Source: Hypoxylon rubiginosum (lineage: Eukaryota > Ascomycota > Sordariomycetes > Xylariales > Hypoxylaceae). From it: a stretch of DNA of 64,000 bases. The DNA is taken from positions 310,001 through 374,000 of the forward strand of contig CADCXA010000034.1 of assembly GCA_902806565.1 (NCBI GenBank). The letters are read 5' to 3'. This document shows positions 1 through 10,729 of this stretch, piece after piece. Numbering within the stretch: the stretch's first letter is position 1; each line of letters starts with the position of its first letter. The notes below the pieces were generated by a model, which saw only the letters and a program-made list of their open reading frames with translations, was not told the origin of the DNA and did not search any database. A program made the translations under genes and the position numbers.

Positions 1-236
1 TACCATCCGTCATCCAGAGCGTACACATGTACTAGTCATTATATTACCTATTTAGTATTTAGATACTCTTGATCAAACTGACAGGTCTACCAAGGTATCC
101 ATGTATAACATCCCCACGCTACCTCTGAAATGAAGACAAGCCATTAAATGTGCCGTTGCTGTGCGCCGTAGAACCTCTGGTAAAAGAAGAGTGGTGGGAG
201 GTATGCCAACCAGGAGGCACACTTCGGTATCAAATC

Positions 237-1340
237 TCAATATTCCGGACCCCAGTCAATTAAAGAAACGCCTTTACCCTTGCTTTCCATAATGCATTCC
301 AGTTTGTCCTCGTTGGTGACCCAACCCTGCCGTTTGGTCGCGATGGCGTATTTGATTGGATCGCGCCACTCTTCCCACCAGGTCTTCTCCGTCTGCACAA
401 GACATCTCCGCCCCTGCTCGCCGTTTCTGCCCGTCGCGAACGGCCACACGGCCTTGACGACCTCGTACTTGCTCTTGCTCGAGAAGAGCGCCGTGACGCT
501 TGTGAAGAACTTGTTGTGCTTGTCCGGATTCTGGATGACGACCTTGGCGTGGGTGACGGGAAACTGGACGGTGACCTGGCCCTTGTATTCCGTGGTGGCA
601 ACGAGGCTCCGAAATTGGCCCTCTAGCCAGCTCGTGTCGAGGTTCGCTACGACGCGCTCGAGGGTGAATGTCTTAATGGTCGTTGTGTCCTTGACGAAGC
701 GGTCGCACCACGCCTCCAGCCCGTTGTCCACGCCAAAGTCCGGCTTAAGCCCGGGCTCGCTACCACCTCGGAGAGCAACCTCATCTCTGCCGACGCATCG
801 AAGATAGTCCAGACGGTTTTGGGGGCCGTTGGGAACAATTAAGTTCATCATGTTTAGTTTGATACTAAAGTCGATCTTGTGGCCACGGTTGCCTTGGATG
901 AGCACTTGAGGCTTCGGCGGCACAGTAGCGAGAGATCGCAGCAGGGTGGCGAGGGCTTTTCCGTTCTCCGAGAGATAGCTAGCCTTGCTCGAAATGGTTG
1001 TGGTGTCTGCCGACAGCTCAAACATAGGCGGCGAGTATTGGCGATAATCCAGCACGGGGAGGCCGGGGTAAAACTGTGGGCCTTTCGGTAAATGAGACCG
1101 GGCCTGGGGATCTAAAGAAGTATCCGAAGGACTCGAGTAAGGTGGTGGCATGTGATTTTGCATGTTTGTCATGGCAGAGTCCCCCGGAAGTTCCACTGGG
1201 GATCCTCCTGGAAGCCCTGCCGGAGCGTCGGTGGCGAGCTCTGCCGGAGGACTGCTAGGCCCAGCCGCATCTGATGAGCGGTGAACTGGACCGGCTGAGC
1301 GTTTCACCTTATCGGTGATGATAGATCGCCTATTTTCCAT
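237..1340 (-). CDS. Conserved-looking hypothetical protein with PPxY motif, 367 aa
   Basis: An intronless open frame of 367 codons begins at an ATG at 1338-1340. I do not recognise the family. The first ~85 residues are Pro/Ser/Ala-rich and probably disordered; they contain a PPPY motif, the class of ligand bound by WW domains (for example in Nedd4/Rsp5-type ubiquitin ligases). From about residue 90 to the end the composition becomes that of a folded alpha/beta domain, rich in Trp, Lys and aromatic residues, with a Trp-rich stretch (KTWWEEWRDP) near the C-terminus. There is no signal peptide, membrane helix or known catalytic motif. It is transcribed away from the SET-domain gene to its right, with about 0.8 kb between them. 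Being a coding frame is well supported by length and composition; function is unknown, and a WW-partner role is only inferred from the motif. Confidence 0.75.
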   Translation of the reverse strand: MENRRSIITDKVKRSAGPVHRSSDAAGPSSPPAELATDAPAGLPGGSPVELPGDSAMTNMQNHMPPPYSSPSDTSLDPQARSHLPKGPQFYPGLPVLDYRQYSPPMFELSADTTTISSKASYLSENGKALATLLRSLATVPPKPQVLIQGNRGHKIDFSIKLNMMNLIVPNGPQNRLDYLRCVGRDEVALRGGSEPGLKPDFGVDNGLEAWCDRFVKDTTTIKTFTLERVVANLDTSWLEGQFRSLVATTEYKGQVTVQFPVTHAKVVIQNPDKHNKFFTSVTALFSSKSKYEVVKAVWPFATGRNGEQGRRCLVQTEKTWWEEWRDPIKYAIATKRQGWVTNEDKLECIMESKGKGVSLIDWGPEY

Positions 1341-2157
1341 CTCTACGATGTCCCGATTTTTGGTTTCACGAGATCTCGCTGAAGAGTCCTTTGTTGCTAA
1401 TGCCGAGCCCGTCGGCGTTCCGAGGGGCGTGTGTAGGTGAAAGCAGCGTAACGTATCACAAGACAGTGTAAGCCTCAGATGATGGCGAGAAGAATTCGTA
1501 CGGTTCCAAAGGAGTCAAATTATAAGTCTCGGCTCTCGTCTTTCATGATTAAGGTAAATGAAAGATCAGGATTTCGCCGGATTTCAAATAAAAGTAGACG
1601 TGTTTTGCCAGGTTCAAGCTGGAAGATGATCTTCGCTGAGGATTGTGGCGCAGTCGAAATGCGACGGGAAGCTAAGGGCCGATATGGACCGGAGCTCAAT
1701 ATTATGAGGCCTCAAAGACAATAAAACTGCTGCCTAGGAATAGCGAATGGCGCCTGTGGCTGTGCTATGTCTTACATTCCGCGTAACCTCTAGCCTCCTA
1801 GTACTTACACGTATTACCAAATAGGAGGCGTTGAGAGTGAGCACTGTATTAGTCCCAGGTGATACTGCCCCGAACTGATAGCATCACTCCACTAAATTTA
1901 GCGGTCAATTACTGTTTGTAAGCACTAATGCAGCTATAAGCTAAGGCATACTTCGTGCGCGTTGTTTTGTTCGCACATAGTCCTCCTTAAGAGACACCTA
2001 ACAAGATAGGTAATATGTACAAGCTCTAATACAATGCTCAGACTCAGTCTATTCCCACAAACCAACAGCCAAACTCAACTCAATCCTGTATCTGTATGAA
2101 TAATCCATATTATCGGATGCGAATGGATTCATGATAGAGCCAACATTTCACCAGCGC
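1341..2157. other. Intergenic region, no gene seen
   Basis: About 0.8 kb between the 5' end of the hypothetical gene and the 3' end of the SET-domain gene. Only short frames without codon structure are present. It should hold the promoter of the left gene and the terminator of the right one; no specific element could be identified. Confidence 0.6.
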
Positions 2158-3421
2158 TTAAGCGCTTTTGCCCAATTGTCCTCGAACGTGCCCGACCCAG
2201 TACTTTGCACCCTGAAGATTGTCCTCGAGATGGCTAGTTTCTGTACCAATAAGCGTCTTCTCAAGTTCCAACTCTTTGAGGGCGTATCCAAGGGCTATCT
2301 TCGGGTCGCCGCTATTAAGCGCGTACTTCGAGCAATCGCGAAGCCTGTTTTCGTTGTTAGGCTCCTATTACTAGATTGCGACACAAGAGGTCTAGAACTC
2401 TTCAATCAAGAATCACTCACGTTCTGCAAAGCTCCATGCCGTGCAGTCCCTGCTCTTTCAGGAGATAGTTAAGCTCTTCCGCGGTTTTCAAGGCTTCCGC
2501 CGCAGTCATGACTCTCGGGACACCGTAGGTGACAGAGAACTTGGGATCCGTAGAAGCACCGCACTCGTACGCTGCCAGCGCCTGCTTCGCTGTTTAGAAT
2601 AATTATACGCTTAAGGGAAAAGGTGTTCATTTGAGGGTACTCGCCTGGTCAAGGATAAGCATACGACACCGTAACTGATCAACTTGCGGATCGATGCAAG
2701 CGGCGCAATCGCAGGTGATCCCCCATGTGTTATGTAAAGAGAATGCGCGCTGTTGATGGGTCCGGCAGACGTCCCCGATGTAATTGATAAATATCTGCTC
2801 ACCCGCCTCGATGTCGTGGATCGCGTGTATCGTCAGCCGCTTTAGAGTCGGATTGTACGAGGCGTGGGCGTTGGGGACGCAGGAATGGTTCATTCGACCG
2901 TACAAGGGAAAAAGACCCGAGCCGTATCTTCCTTCGGGTCCTAGATATACGCTGTTGGTGCGGAAGATGGTGCAAAAATTCATGGCAGTCTTAATGGCCT
3001 TGTGTAGCTTCTTCCCCTTTAGAAGGGTGCCTGTGTTGTCCTTCCACTTCCTAGCTTTGTAGAATCCCCAAACTTGTTGGTTCATGCAGTGATCCTTCTT
3101 CATTCTCTCTTTAACCAAAGGGCGGAAAGATAGTTCGGAGATCTTGGCAACGTTATCCTCTGACGCTTTGTACATCTCGTCGCAGAATCTCGACAACTCC
3201 TTCTCCCTTGGAACGGGCGGCACTACGATCAAGGGGATTTCGGCAGCTATGCGGGTGCCTCGGCGAATATCTCTCGTTGAAAATACTGCTTCACTCTCGA
3301 TAGAGTCTAACCAGCGGATTTCCACCATCCCTAGGGAGATAATTAGTCCGCAGAAAGACTATAAACTGTTAGGAATAATTTCAAATAGGTTGATCTCACC
3401 TTGGGATCTTGGTGGCTTCAT
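2158..3421 (-). CDS. SET-domain protein (putative lysine methyltransferase), 4 exons, 355 aa
   Basis: Exons on the minus strand are 3421-3400, 3330-2641, 2589-2421 and 2344-2158; introns are 69, 51 and 76 nt and all are GT-AG. The first exon is only 22 nt and encodes MKPPRSQ; it was chosen because its donor (CAAG|GTGAGA) joins in frame to the main exon. Without it translation would start at the Met seven codons further in. A SET core is visible at roughly residues 10-195: the cofactor/substrate knot signature RMNHSCVPNA (NHSC at about 155-158) and EAGEQIFINYIG. It is followed by a post-SET Cys cluster (CDCAAC, about 214-219) that normally binds zinc. The C-terminal ~130 residues are helical, TPR-like in character, as in SMYD/SET5-type proteins. 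The family transfers methyl groups from SAM to protein lysines. The target here is unknown and may not be a histone. The intron 1-2 donor GTACCC is weak, but the frame closes exactly. Confidence 0.85.
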
Positions 3422-3660
3422 GTTCGTTCTTTGGTGTTCCTGCTGGATATTTGGTGTAGGGACTTGATGGGATGTTGAGTGCAGCAATAAAAATTTGTGG
3501 CGCGGTTGTTCCTGGTAAAGGATGTGATGAAGGATGATGGTGGAAAGAAATGGTTGTTGTAGGTACACTTATAACTGAAACTAAAGGGTATGTCTCTGCA
3601 ATATCGTTGTGACAACTCTTATGAGGTAGGCTGTATCCAGGTAACTAAGTACCTGCCAGG

Positions 3661-3670
3661 TACCTAGGTA
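3661..3670. repeat. TACCTAGGTA palindrome copy
   Basis: Perfect copy of the dispersed 10-bp palindrome, in the SET/LPMO intergenic region. Confidence 0.8.
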
Positions 3671-4587
3671 TGCTGTCTTAGTTTGACATGCCGGTGGCCT
3701 TGAGCCTTTGGTTGCTATTTATGCGTTGACTAAGGATTCTCAAAGTTGCATGCCTAGTCTATTCAAATCTGTTTCATTCGTACAGTTTGCATGATCACTG
3801 CACTATCGTCCGTGAATTCTCTTATAAGCTAAGCATAAAAGAAATGAGAAAGTAAAGCATAGTCTTTCTTACTAATTACTCAGTACTGAAGGTTCTTCTC
3901 GTTGAAGACAACAAGGTCAGTAGGTAGTTTTTACTAAACTAATACAGTACCTATGTAGACTTGTAACAGTATAATAACGTTTATTCAGAGTTAAACTCTA
4001 TACGCAAGTTACCGTCTTCCTTATGTAAGTATAATTACGCCTAGGTAAGAGGTAGTTATACTTCTTAACCTCACACGCTGATATTTAGTCGCATCTATAC
4101 TGTACCTCTCTTCAAAGAGAACTTGATTATACTCACTCTACCATCTCGTATGACCAGACGGATATCTCAGCCGAAATCCGATGCGGGTGGATGATCCATT
4201 ATATCTAACCCAATGAAATAGTAGACGAGTGTCTAAAAGGGGGAATGCCCCACCGTTTCTTTCGGCGATACTAAGCGTACTTTTCATCTATCTAAATCTC
4301 TCTATCCTCGTCGTGAGGCTCTTTTGAGATAAGATCGACCACTATCTGCTCAACTCCAGGACGGGGCATGGAATTTAGGCAGATTACACGCCCCCCGGGA
4401 TTGGGATGAGGCCTATGTCATCGACAATTAAACGCAACGTACCAACCCGTAACCGCCCTGGATTTGAACCACGGAACGAGAATTAGACCAATATAGACTT
4501 CGGCACCTCTCGCATCTGATAATGCCTACCGACCTGCATCCCTGTCGTGCTACCTTCGAGAATGTATCTACTCTTGGCTGAGCCCCT

Positions 4588-4594
4588 TATAAAA
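4588..4594 (+). promoter_or_regulatory. TATA box of the LPMO gene
   Basis: TATAAAA lies 76 bp upstream of the LPMO start codon, a normal distance for a fungal TATA-driven, strongly inducible secreted-enzyme gene. Assignment is by motif and position only. Confidence 0.6.
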
Positions 4595-4669
4595 ACGTCG
4601 GGTCTCCTTCACTTCCAGGTAACCAAATAGGATCGACATCATTCCCTGAACCCGTCAAACACCTTCAAA

Positions 4670-5538
4670 ATGAGGACCGCATTCGCTATCTCCACGCTGG
4701 CAGCTACTGTCGCCGCCCACGCAACCTTCCAGGAGCTATGGGTTGCTGGATCCGACGAGGAGTCGACTTGTGCTAGACTGCCTGTATGTGAAATACTAAG
4801 AACCTTAAGACTCGGTAGTGATCAAGGGCTAACATTCGGCAAGGGAAACAACAACCCAGTTACTAGCGTTAGCACCAACGATATCCGTTGCAATGCTGGC
4901 TCCAAGGCCGCAGCCTCCAAGTGCAGCGTAGCTGGTGAGATAACTTCTTCTAAACCCCCAAAATCCCATCCACTAACTTCTCTCTAGCCGGCGACACCGT
5001 CACCGTCGAGATGCACCAGCAGCCCGGCGACAGGGACTGCACCAGGGAAGCCCTCGGAGGCAACCACTTCGGCCCCGTCATCGCGTACCTGAGCAAGGTC
5101 GACGACGCCGCTACTGCCGACGGCTCGTCGTCCTGGTTCAAGATCTTCGAGCTCGGCTACGACCCCGCCACTAAGGTCTGGGGTAACGACCTCCTGAACA
5201 AGAACTGCGGCAAGCAAGACGTCACCATCCCCTCCGACATCGCCCCTGGCGATTACCTCCTGCGTGCCGAGACCATCGCCCTCCACACTGCTTCCCAGGC
5301 CGGAGGCGCGCAGTTTTACATGACCTGCTACGTAAGTGTATCCTCGAGGATTTTTACAAGAATACGTGCTAATTGATTCGAACAGCAACTGACGGTCACC
5401 GGCGGCGGTTCTGCAAACCCCACTGGAGTGAAATTCCCTGGAGCATACAGCGCCAGCGACCCCGGTATCAAGGTTGACATCTGGGGCAATGGTTTCACAG
5501 AGTACAAGATCCCTGGTCCGGCGGTCTACTCAGGTTAA
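4670..5538 (+). CDS. AA9 lytic polysaccharide monooxygenase, secreted, 4 exons, 233 aa
   Basis: Exons are 4670-4783, 4844-4934, 4988-5331 and 5386-5538; introns of 60, 53 and 54 nt, GT-AG. A 16-residue signal peptide ends in AA before His17, which becomes the mature N-terminus, the copper-brace histidine diagnostic of LPMOs. His95 (in GGNHFGPV) is the second copper ligand and Tyr179 (in AQFYMTC) the axial tyrosine; the second-sphere His168 and Gln177 are also in place. Family landmarks NDIRCN, GDTVTVEMH and KFPGAYSASDPGI are present, and Cys residues for the usual disulphides occur (for example C86, C182). The length equals a catalytic domain alone: no linker or cellulose-binding module follows. 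AA9 enzymes oxidatively cleave cellulose and related beta-glucans outside the cell using copper and a reductant/H2O2. All key residues are intact, so it should be active. Confidence 0.96.
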
Positions 5539-6683
5539 ACCTTGTGTTGATAGCGAAGAGGATTTACCACTGAGACGGCTGGGAGTAGAGGCATTGCATG
5601 AGAGGATATTTAGCATGTTTTCTAAATAAAGTACCTTATATATGATATCTACCCCTTTGCGCACTTTGGCTCTGTTTTTCCTGCTACATGCCTGTGTGGC
5701 CGTGTGCACAAGGAGTGTTTGAACATCCCCTCTGTAAATGCTGATAAAAGGGGCTGTCTCGTTTTCAACAACGAAGGAGCATGTCGAATACCCGAAAAAG
5801 CAAATGGCACGAACTTTCTAAAACCTTCTATTGGATTCAGACTACCCCATAATTCATTATATGCACGTCATTAATGCCCTAAGAAAGACCCGAGCAATCT
5901 ACTTATAGATAGCTCATTCCGAGGCGGCCAATGTCCTTGCTCGGTAGTTCTCCCTTCGCCAAAGCTTTAGAAAGCGAAAGCAACCCCAAGCCCCGGATTC
6001 CCCGTGTTCATGCACTTGGCACGACTCCGCCTCGAGGACAGCAACCTATAGCTTAGGGGAAGATTACCCCGACGTCCCGAGGCTCGATAGTGTGACCTCG
6101 AGTGCCCAAGTGATTGCTTGTTGGCTGCTTTGGTCCGAATACCTAATCCATTCAAGCAAAGAGGTTATATTATCTACTGTAAATTCGAACATGGTGTTTC
6201 GAAATTGTCGAAGGGGCAGGTGAACGGTTTACCTTTAGAGATTATATCTCTCGTCGCATAATTTCGCGCATGATCAGGCCAAGCGCCTGATAACTACCTA
6301 AGGTAGGTAGGTAGGTTAATGAAAATGAGCTCAATCCGACTAGCTATGCCTCCGTGGCCATCCTTAAGGGAATTTCATCAGTTACACCTACCTAATTGCA
6401 GCGGCCCGATATGATGAATTGGGTGTGTCTCGGACCTAAGAAGGAAAATCGGCCCTAAAAGGGAGTCTCCCACCGGGCACTTTAGCTGTAGCCACATAGA
6501 ATTACTTTGTCAGCTCGTCTTAGATTCTCAAGTTTTCTAATCTAGGAATCTAGTGTCCTTAGACTTAGACCTTCCATGAGGAGGGCTAACGATGTCTCTT
6601 GTGGCTGTAGGTATACCAATTACCGATGATGGAATATGTACCCTTACCGTAACACATAGGCTCATAGCTAACTCCTGAGTAGG

Positions 6684-6693
6684 TACCTAGGTA
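6684..6693. repeat. TACCTAGGTA palindrome copy
   Basis: Perfect copy in the 5.5-7.5 kb gene-free region, embedded in AGGTAGGTAG. Confidence 0.8.
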
Positions 6694-6836
6694 GGTAGAT
6701 AGTAAAAGTTACTAATATTCTAACGACTCTTAACGCTGCATTAGACTGATATTCAGACGTATCAATCACCATGCTTCGCAGGAAATCATCAGTAGCAGAT
6801 TTAAAGGGTGAGATGGTTTTATGCCACTGTGAAACG

Positions 6837-6846
6837 TACCTAGGTA
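6837..6846. repeat. TACCTAGGTA palindrome copy
   Basis: Perfect copy 153 bp from the previous one. Confidence 0.8.
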
Positions 6847-7504
6847 GGACTTGAAGGATGGAAATGAGATCTCGCAAAGAAATTGGTGGCTGAGGCCAAG
6901 TACCTAAAGAAAAGGATCAACCGCATGAAGGCTGAAGGGACCTCCGCACCTATGGTCCTATGCCAAGGAGCCAAGCAATGCAAGATGCGCCACCTGCAAT
7001 CCTTCTCTACCAATTGTTACGCATATACTTCGTACTGTGTAAGTAAATACGGACATAAGTTAGGCATTAAGAGGAGGCAAGACTTAGAGGCACGCATTCT
7101 ACTACTATATCAAGCCTCTAGTTATTGACTGAGAAGCGGATTGTGCCTCAAGCGAGGTGTTTCATTTATGGGTTGTCAGCATCAATATTAAAAAGGAACG
7201 ACACAACTTTGTATCAGTGCAATGTAAGGATGAGGCGTGCTGTAAAGGTATGTCGTAAACATATCATATGACTCATATGCTGTGTAACACTCCTACGCTG
7301 ACGAAAAAACGAAAAAGAGGCTGGCTGTGCAATCCCAGTTGTTCTCATCTTTTCTTCGCAGAGGCTCTGACATTACTTAGGTTCTCTGACTCTGTCTTCA
7401 CCAACAACTACATCATACCGCGAGGCATTATCATCTTGGAAGGCTTATAAGCCGCTAGCAACGCTTTTCTTACCCTTTGCGTACACCTCGAGTTTGAGTT
7501 GAAA

Positions 7505-8088
7505 ATGGTATCGTTCCCTGAAGACCTACCTCCTCGCCCCGAGTCATCATGGAGAGAGCGGAATTGCCCTGGCTTTCGTGGCTGCTTCGATTTTAGTTGG
7601 GAAGCGTATAGCCTGTACACATCTGACCCGTTAGCTTTGGCGCGTCGGATTTGCATGATCACGACGTTGGGAGTCCGCACTGCGCTCTCCATCCTAGGTT
7701 TCTTCTTCGGAGCGTACGGTGGCTCCATTGCCGGCCTGGTTTTTAGCAGCATCTTCGCTGTTATCGGTTTCTTCTTCGTCGCGTGGTGTCTTGCGCGTAT
7801 TGGCGAAGCTCAGGGCACTAGAAAGGTGTTTGGCATAAGCATGGTGCGTACTTCTGTGCTGTTTCTACCTGCTCGATATGCCCACATACTAAACAGCTGC
7901 AGGGCCGATGGCACTTCGACATCTTTCTCTTTCTTAGTGCGCTGATGCACGTAGGCTTCCTCTTGGGATACTTTACTGGTCTGGGTAGAATCGGGTTAAT
8001 CGTCAGTTGGTATGGAATGTGGATTCTTATTGCTGCTGTCGCCTGGATTACCACTTGGGCTCCTGAGCAACCTGACACCTATCTATGA
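7505..8088 (+). CDS. Small four-helix membrane protein, 2 exons, 174 aa
   Basis: Exons are 7505-7843 and 7903-8088, separated by a 59-nt intron (ATG|GTGCGT ... CTGCAG|GG) with a good branch site (ACTAAAC). The start is the first ATG in the frame. The N-terminal ~50 residues are hydrophilic and end near a helix-forming stretch. They are followed by two adjacent hydrophobic segments (the LSILGFFFGAYGG and FSSIFAVIGFFFVAW regions), then two more encoded by exon 2 (FLFLSALMHVGFLLGYF and WILIAAVAWITTWA). The tail is APEQPDTYL. I know no named family with confidence; it resembles small integral membrane proteins of unknown function found in sordariomycetes. The neighbouring HET gene is on the same strand, 0.5 kb away. 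Confidence 0.75.
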
Positions 8089-8587
8089 TTATCGGGCTAT
8101 TGGGTTTCACTCCTCGCCGGAAGCTATGGCAGATAAGACAGCAGGGATCCTAGACTATCCAGGTTGGTAGTTTCATGATTTGGCTAAAGAGGGATTGTCA
8201 AAGTTGGTGCAAGCTGGCCACTTGTGCGAGATACTTTGTACGTTTAGATTCATGGAGCCTGTCGGCTACCTAGCTATTAGCTTGAGCACCCTAGAAGCTT
8301 GAGGTCATAACCAACAGTATGCCCAATGAATTGTACCATATGTGGTTATCACGAGAGAATCGTGTTACATAAGCGGAGCTCTCCGAACTCCTGCTTACTT
8401 TAGGTACCTACATGTACCCAGTATGAATCACCCAGCTCGACTCGGATTCCTGCGACTTGTCCCATTTGCTGAATATTCGAACCCCTCTGCAGCCTTACTA
8501 GGTAGATACCTAATCTTGGCGTGAGAGCTGCTTCACTAATATTCGTCACTTTCCAGATGAAAGGCCTCTAGCTGCAACTTAATAGAG
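8089..8587. other. Intergenic spacer upstream of the HET gene
   Basis: About 0.5 kb between two genes on the same strand, with the degenerate palindromic tracts TAGGTACCTA (about 8402) and TAGGTAGATACCTA (about 8500). No gene seen. Confidence 0.55.
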
Positions 8588-10729
8588 ATGTCTCAACTGT
8601 CTATGAATCTATGTGCAACCTGCAAGGGCATTTTTACAGGGCTGCAGCTTCTTCGACAAGAGCAGCCACACCATGAGCTCAGGGAACATTATTTAGTAGC
8701 AGCTAGGCTTGGATGCTACATTTGCGGGATAATTGTGAGGAGTGTGCAATGGCAAGCAATCGATCCCGCCGCCCCTTTTAAGTCAGTTTGGTACTTGTCA
8801 CCGCTACTAAACCGGCCCACCGGCTGGCTAAAACTCGCCATCGACTCGGCCTGGGAGGATGTGGACGATGATACCGTATCTTTCTCATCTGAAGAGGCGC
8901 TTGCCCTACATGACGCCGCTGTACGGCCAGACTTTTGTGGCCCAGAAGGCCTTGCAGATGCCTTCGTCATGCCGAAGCCTCCGATATGGTCATTTCTATT
9001 ACAGCCTGCGGCTGGTGAGCTAATGCCTTCTGTCATTTCATGTCTGGCTTTGGCTAATCTGGAACAAGATGTTCATATTAACGTTGGGGATTACGATCCT
9101 CCTATTGGACTCGAAAGTCCGACAATGCTAGATATAGCAGTCCATTGGCTGTCGGAATGTCAGACGAAGCATTCAGCTTGCGGTGCGAAAAATCTAGGGT
9201 TCTATCCTACAAGGCTGATTGAGATCATGACAGATGATGCTGTGAGAGTCGTCTTAACCCAAGAGCAGCCCCCCAAAGGTGCCTACGCCTCGCTTTCGCA
9301 TTGTTGGGGTAGGTCGAAAGCCTTGAAGCTTTTGCAATCTAACATCGAGCAACTTAAAGTCGATATCAAGATCATAGACCTTCCAACAAGCTACAGAGAG
9401 GCTATCACTGTGTGTCGCCGGTTTCAGTTTCGCTATATATGGATAGACTCTCTTTGTATCATCCAAGACTCCTACGAGGACTGGAAACGCGAGGCTACAA
9501 CCATGAAGGATGTCTACCAGAACTCCATTATGAACATCGCCATGGCAGCTGCAGCTGACAATTCTGAAGCAAGCTTCGAGTCCCGAGACTTAGGTCTTCT
9601 CCGACCATTAAACATCGAAGCCGAGTGGGAAGGATTGTGCAAGTCGGAGTACTATCTACAAGATGAAGACATGTACGACAACGAAATGAATGACTGCCCT
9701 TTACGCCGGCGCGCATGGGTAATCCAAGAAGTGTTTCTAACTCCGCGATCTCTGAATCTCACTAAGAGCCAGTTGTGGTGGGAGTGCCGCGAGCTTGAGG
9801 CCTGCGAGGCTTATCCAAATGGCCTCCCCTCCGCTTGGTCCGGGACCGCACAAAACGGCCTACCAGGCAAGTTTCACGACGTAGCAGACGCTTGCGACCG
9901 ATGGGATCGTCTTGTCGAGACCTACTCGGAATGTCAATTGACTGTTCTCCAAGACAAGATGGTAGCATTTTCAGGCCTCGCGCAGCACTTCCAAGACTTT
10001 CTTCAAGGCGATCGATATATTGCTGGCCTATGGCGGTCACAGCTGCCACAGTCATTGTTCTGGCAGTCGCGACATATTCGACCTTGTTATAGACCAACCA
10101 CCTACCGTGCGCCATCTTGGTCATGGGCTTCTATCGAAGGTCCTGTAAATTTTGAAAGTAATCGGGAGTTCGTTCATGGTGATATCAGAAGTCTCTGCAC
10201 CATTTTAGACATAACAACTTTTACCGACGATCATACAGAGACCGGCCCCCTTAGCGGTGGGTATATTCGGGTCAGAGGACGCCTCACCCAAGTTGGAAAA
10301 TTGAATGATGGCATATCCGTACAACTCCCAGACGGATCTTGGGATTACATCAAGGGATCAGACGAGGAGCGCAGGGGAGGCTACACAGATAGCTGGAGCT
10401 TTTTTCATTGCGATGAATGCTCTTCGAATGGGGAAGTCATGTTTTCTTACTTAGACGGTTTGGATGCTGAATGTTGTTCTGGTGGTCGAGTAGACAGAGC
10501 CGCCAGAGTTACAAAGCACTGGGCGACTTGGGATGGCTCATTCTTTGCCTTGCCCATTGTCGAGTTTCATAAGGAAGACAAGAAGGTCAGAGGCGGTCTC
10601 ATCTTGTGTCGGTTTCAAGAATGGCCGGTCCATATTTATCAGAGGGTAGGAAGCTTCACAGCAGTTGGAGGCATCACTATCGGAGAGCTTGAGAAACGGA
10701 GTGTCGAAAAGACAATAATGATTCTTTAG
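8588..10729 (+). CDS. HET-domain protein (heterokaryon incompatibility type), 713 aa
   Basis: A single open frame of 713 codons with no intron. A HET domain starts near residue 230 with the classic block AYASLSHCWG, continues with LPTSYREAITVCRRF and YIWIDSLCIIQDS (about 265-300), then the DWKREATTMKDVYQNSIMNI block. The NCPLRRRAWVIQEVFLTPR equivalent here is DCPLRRRAWVIQE near residue 376. The N-terminal ~60 residues have two Cys pairs (LCATCKG and LGCYICG) often seen ahead of HET domains. The C-terminal ~350 residues contain the YRAPSWSWASIEG motif typical of this family. There is no NACHT or WD repeat part. HET proteins trigger regulated cell death when genetically unlike hyphae fuse, but fungal genomes carry dozens and most have no tested role, so allorecognition here is family-level inference. 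The frame is intact, with no RIP-type stops. Confidence 0.93.
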   Translation: MSQLSMNLCATCKGIFTGLQLLRQEQPHHELREHYLVAARLGCYICGIIVRSVQWQAIDPAAPFKSVWYLSPLLNRPTGWLKLAIDSAWEDVDDDTVSFSSEEALALHDAAVRPDFCGPEGLADAFVMPKPPIWSFLLQPAAGELMPSVISCLALANLEQDVHINVGDYDPPIGLESPTMLDIAVHWLSECQTKHSACGAKNLGFYPTRLIEIMTDDAVRVVLTQEQPPKGAYASLSHCWGRSKALKLLQSNIEQLKVDIKIIDLPTSYREAITVCRRFQFRYIWIDSLCIIQDSYEDWKREATTMKDVYQNSIMNIAMAAAADNSEASFESRDLGLLRPLNIEAEWEGLCKSEYYLQDEDMYDNEMNDCPLRRRAWVIQEVFLTPRSLNLTKSQLWWECRELEACEAYPNGLPSAWSGTAQNGLPGKFHDVADACDRWDRLVETYSECQLTVLQDKMVAFSGLAQHFQDFLQGDRYIAGLWRSQLPQSLFWQSRHIRPCYRPTTYRAPSWSWASIEGPVNFESNREFVHGDIRSLCTILDITTFTDDHTETGPLSGGYIRVRGRLTQVGKLNDGISVQLPDGSWDYIKGSDEERRGGYTDSWSFFHCDECSSNGEVMFSYLDGLDAECCSGGRVDRAARVTKHWATWDGSFFALPIVEFHKEDKKVRGGLILCRFQEWPVHIYQRVGSFTAVGGITIGELEKRSVEKTIMIL

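Larger units (their letters stand above)
3422..4669. other. Intergenic region between divergent SET and LPMO genes
   Basis: About 1.25 kb shared upstream region of two divergently transcribed genes. It is moderately AT-rich with no ORF of note. It contains one perfect copy of the TACCTAGGTA palindrome (3661-3670) and a TATA box for the LPMO gene. Confidence 0.6.
5539..7504. other. Gene-free region with TACCTAGGTA palindromes
   Basis: About 2 kb without a supportable gene; open frames here are short and several begin at non-ATG codons. It carries a (GGTA)n-like run near 6301-6316 and two perfect TACCTAGGTA palindromes (6684-6693 and 6837-6846). The proximal end should hold the promoter of the membrane-protein gene that follows. 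Confidence 0.6.

Noticed and set aside
4458..4500. tRNA-like fragment on the minus strand (GGTTCAAATCC B-box-like sequence)
   Set aside because: The B-box-like core is present but I could not fold a D-arm, anticodon arm and acceptor stem around it at normal spacing.
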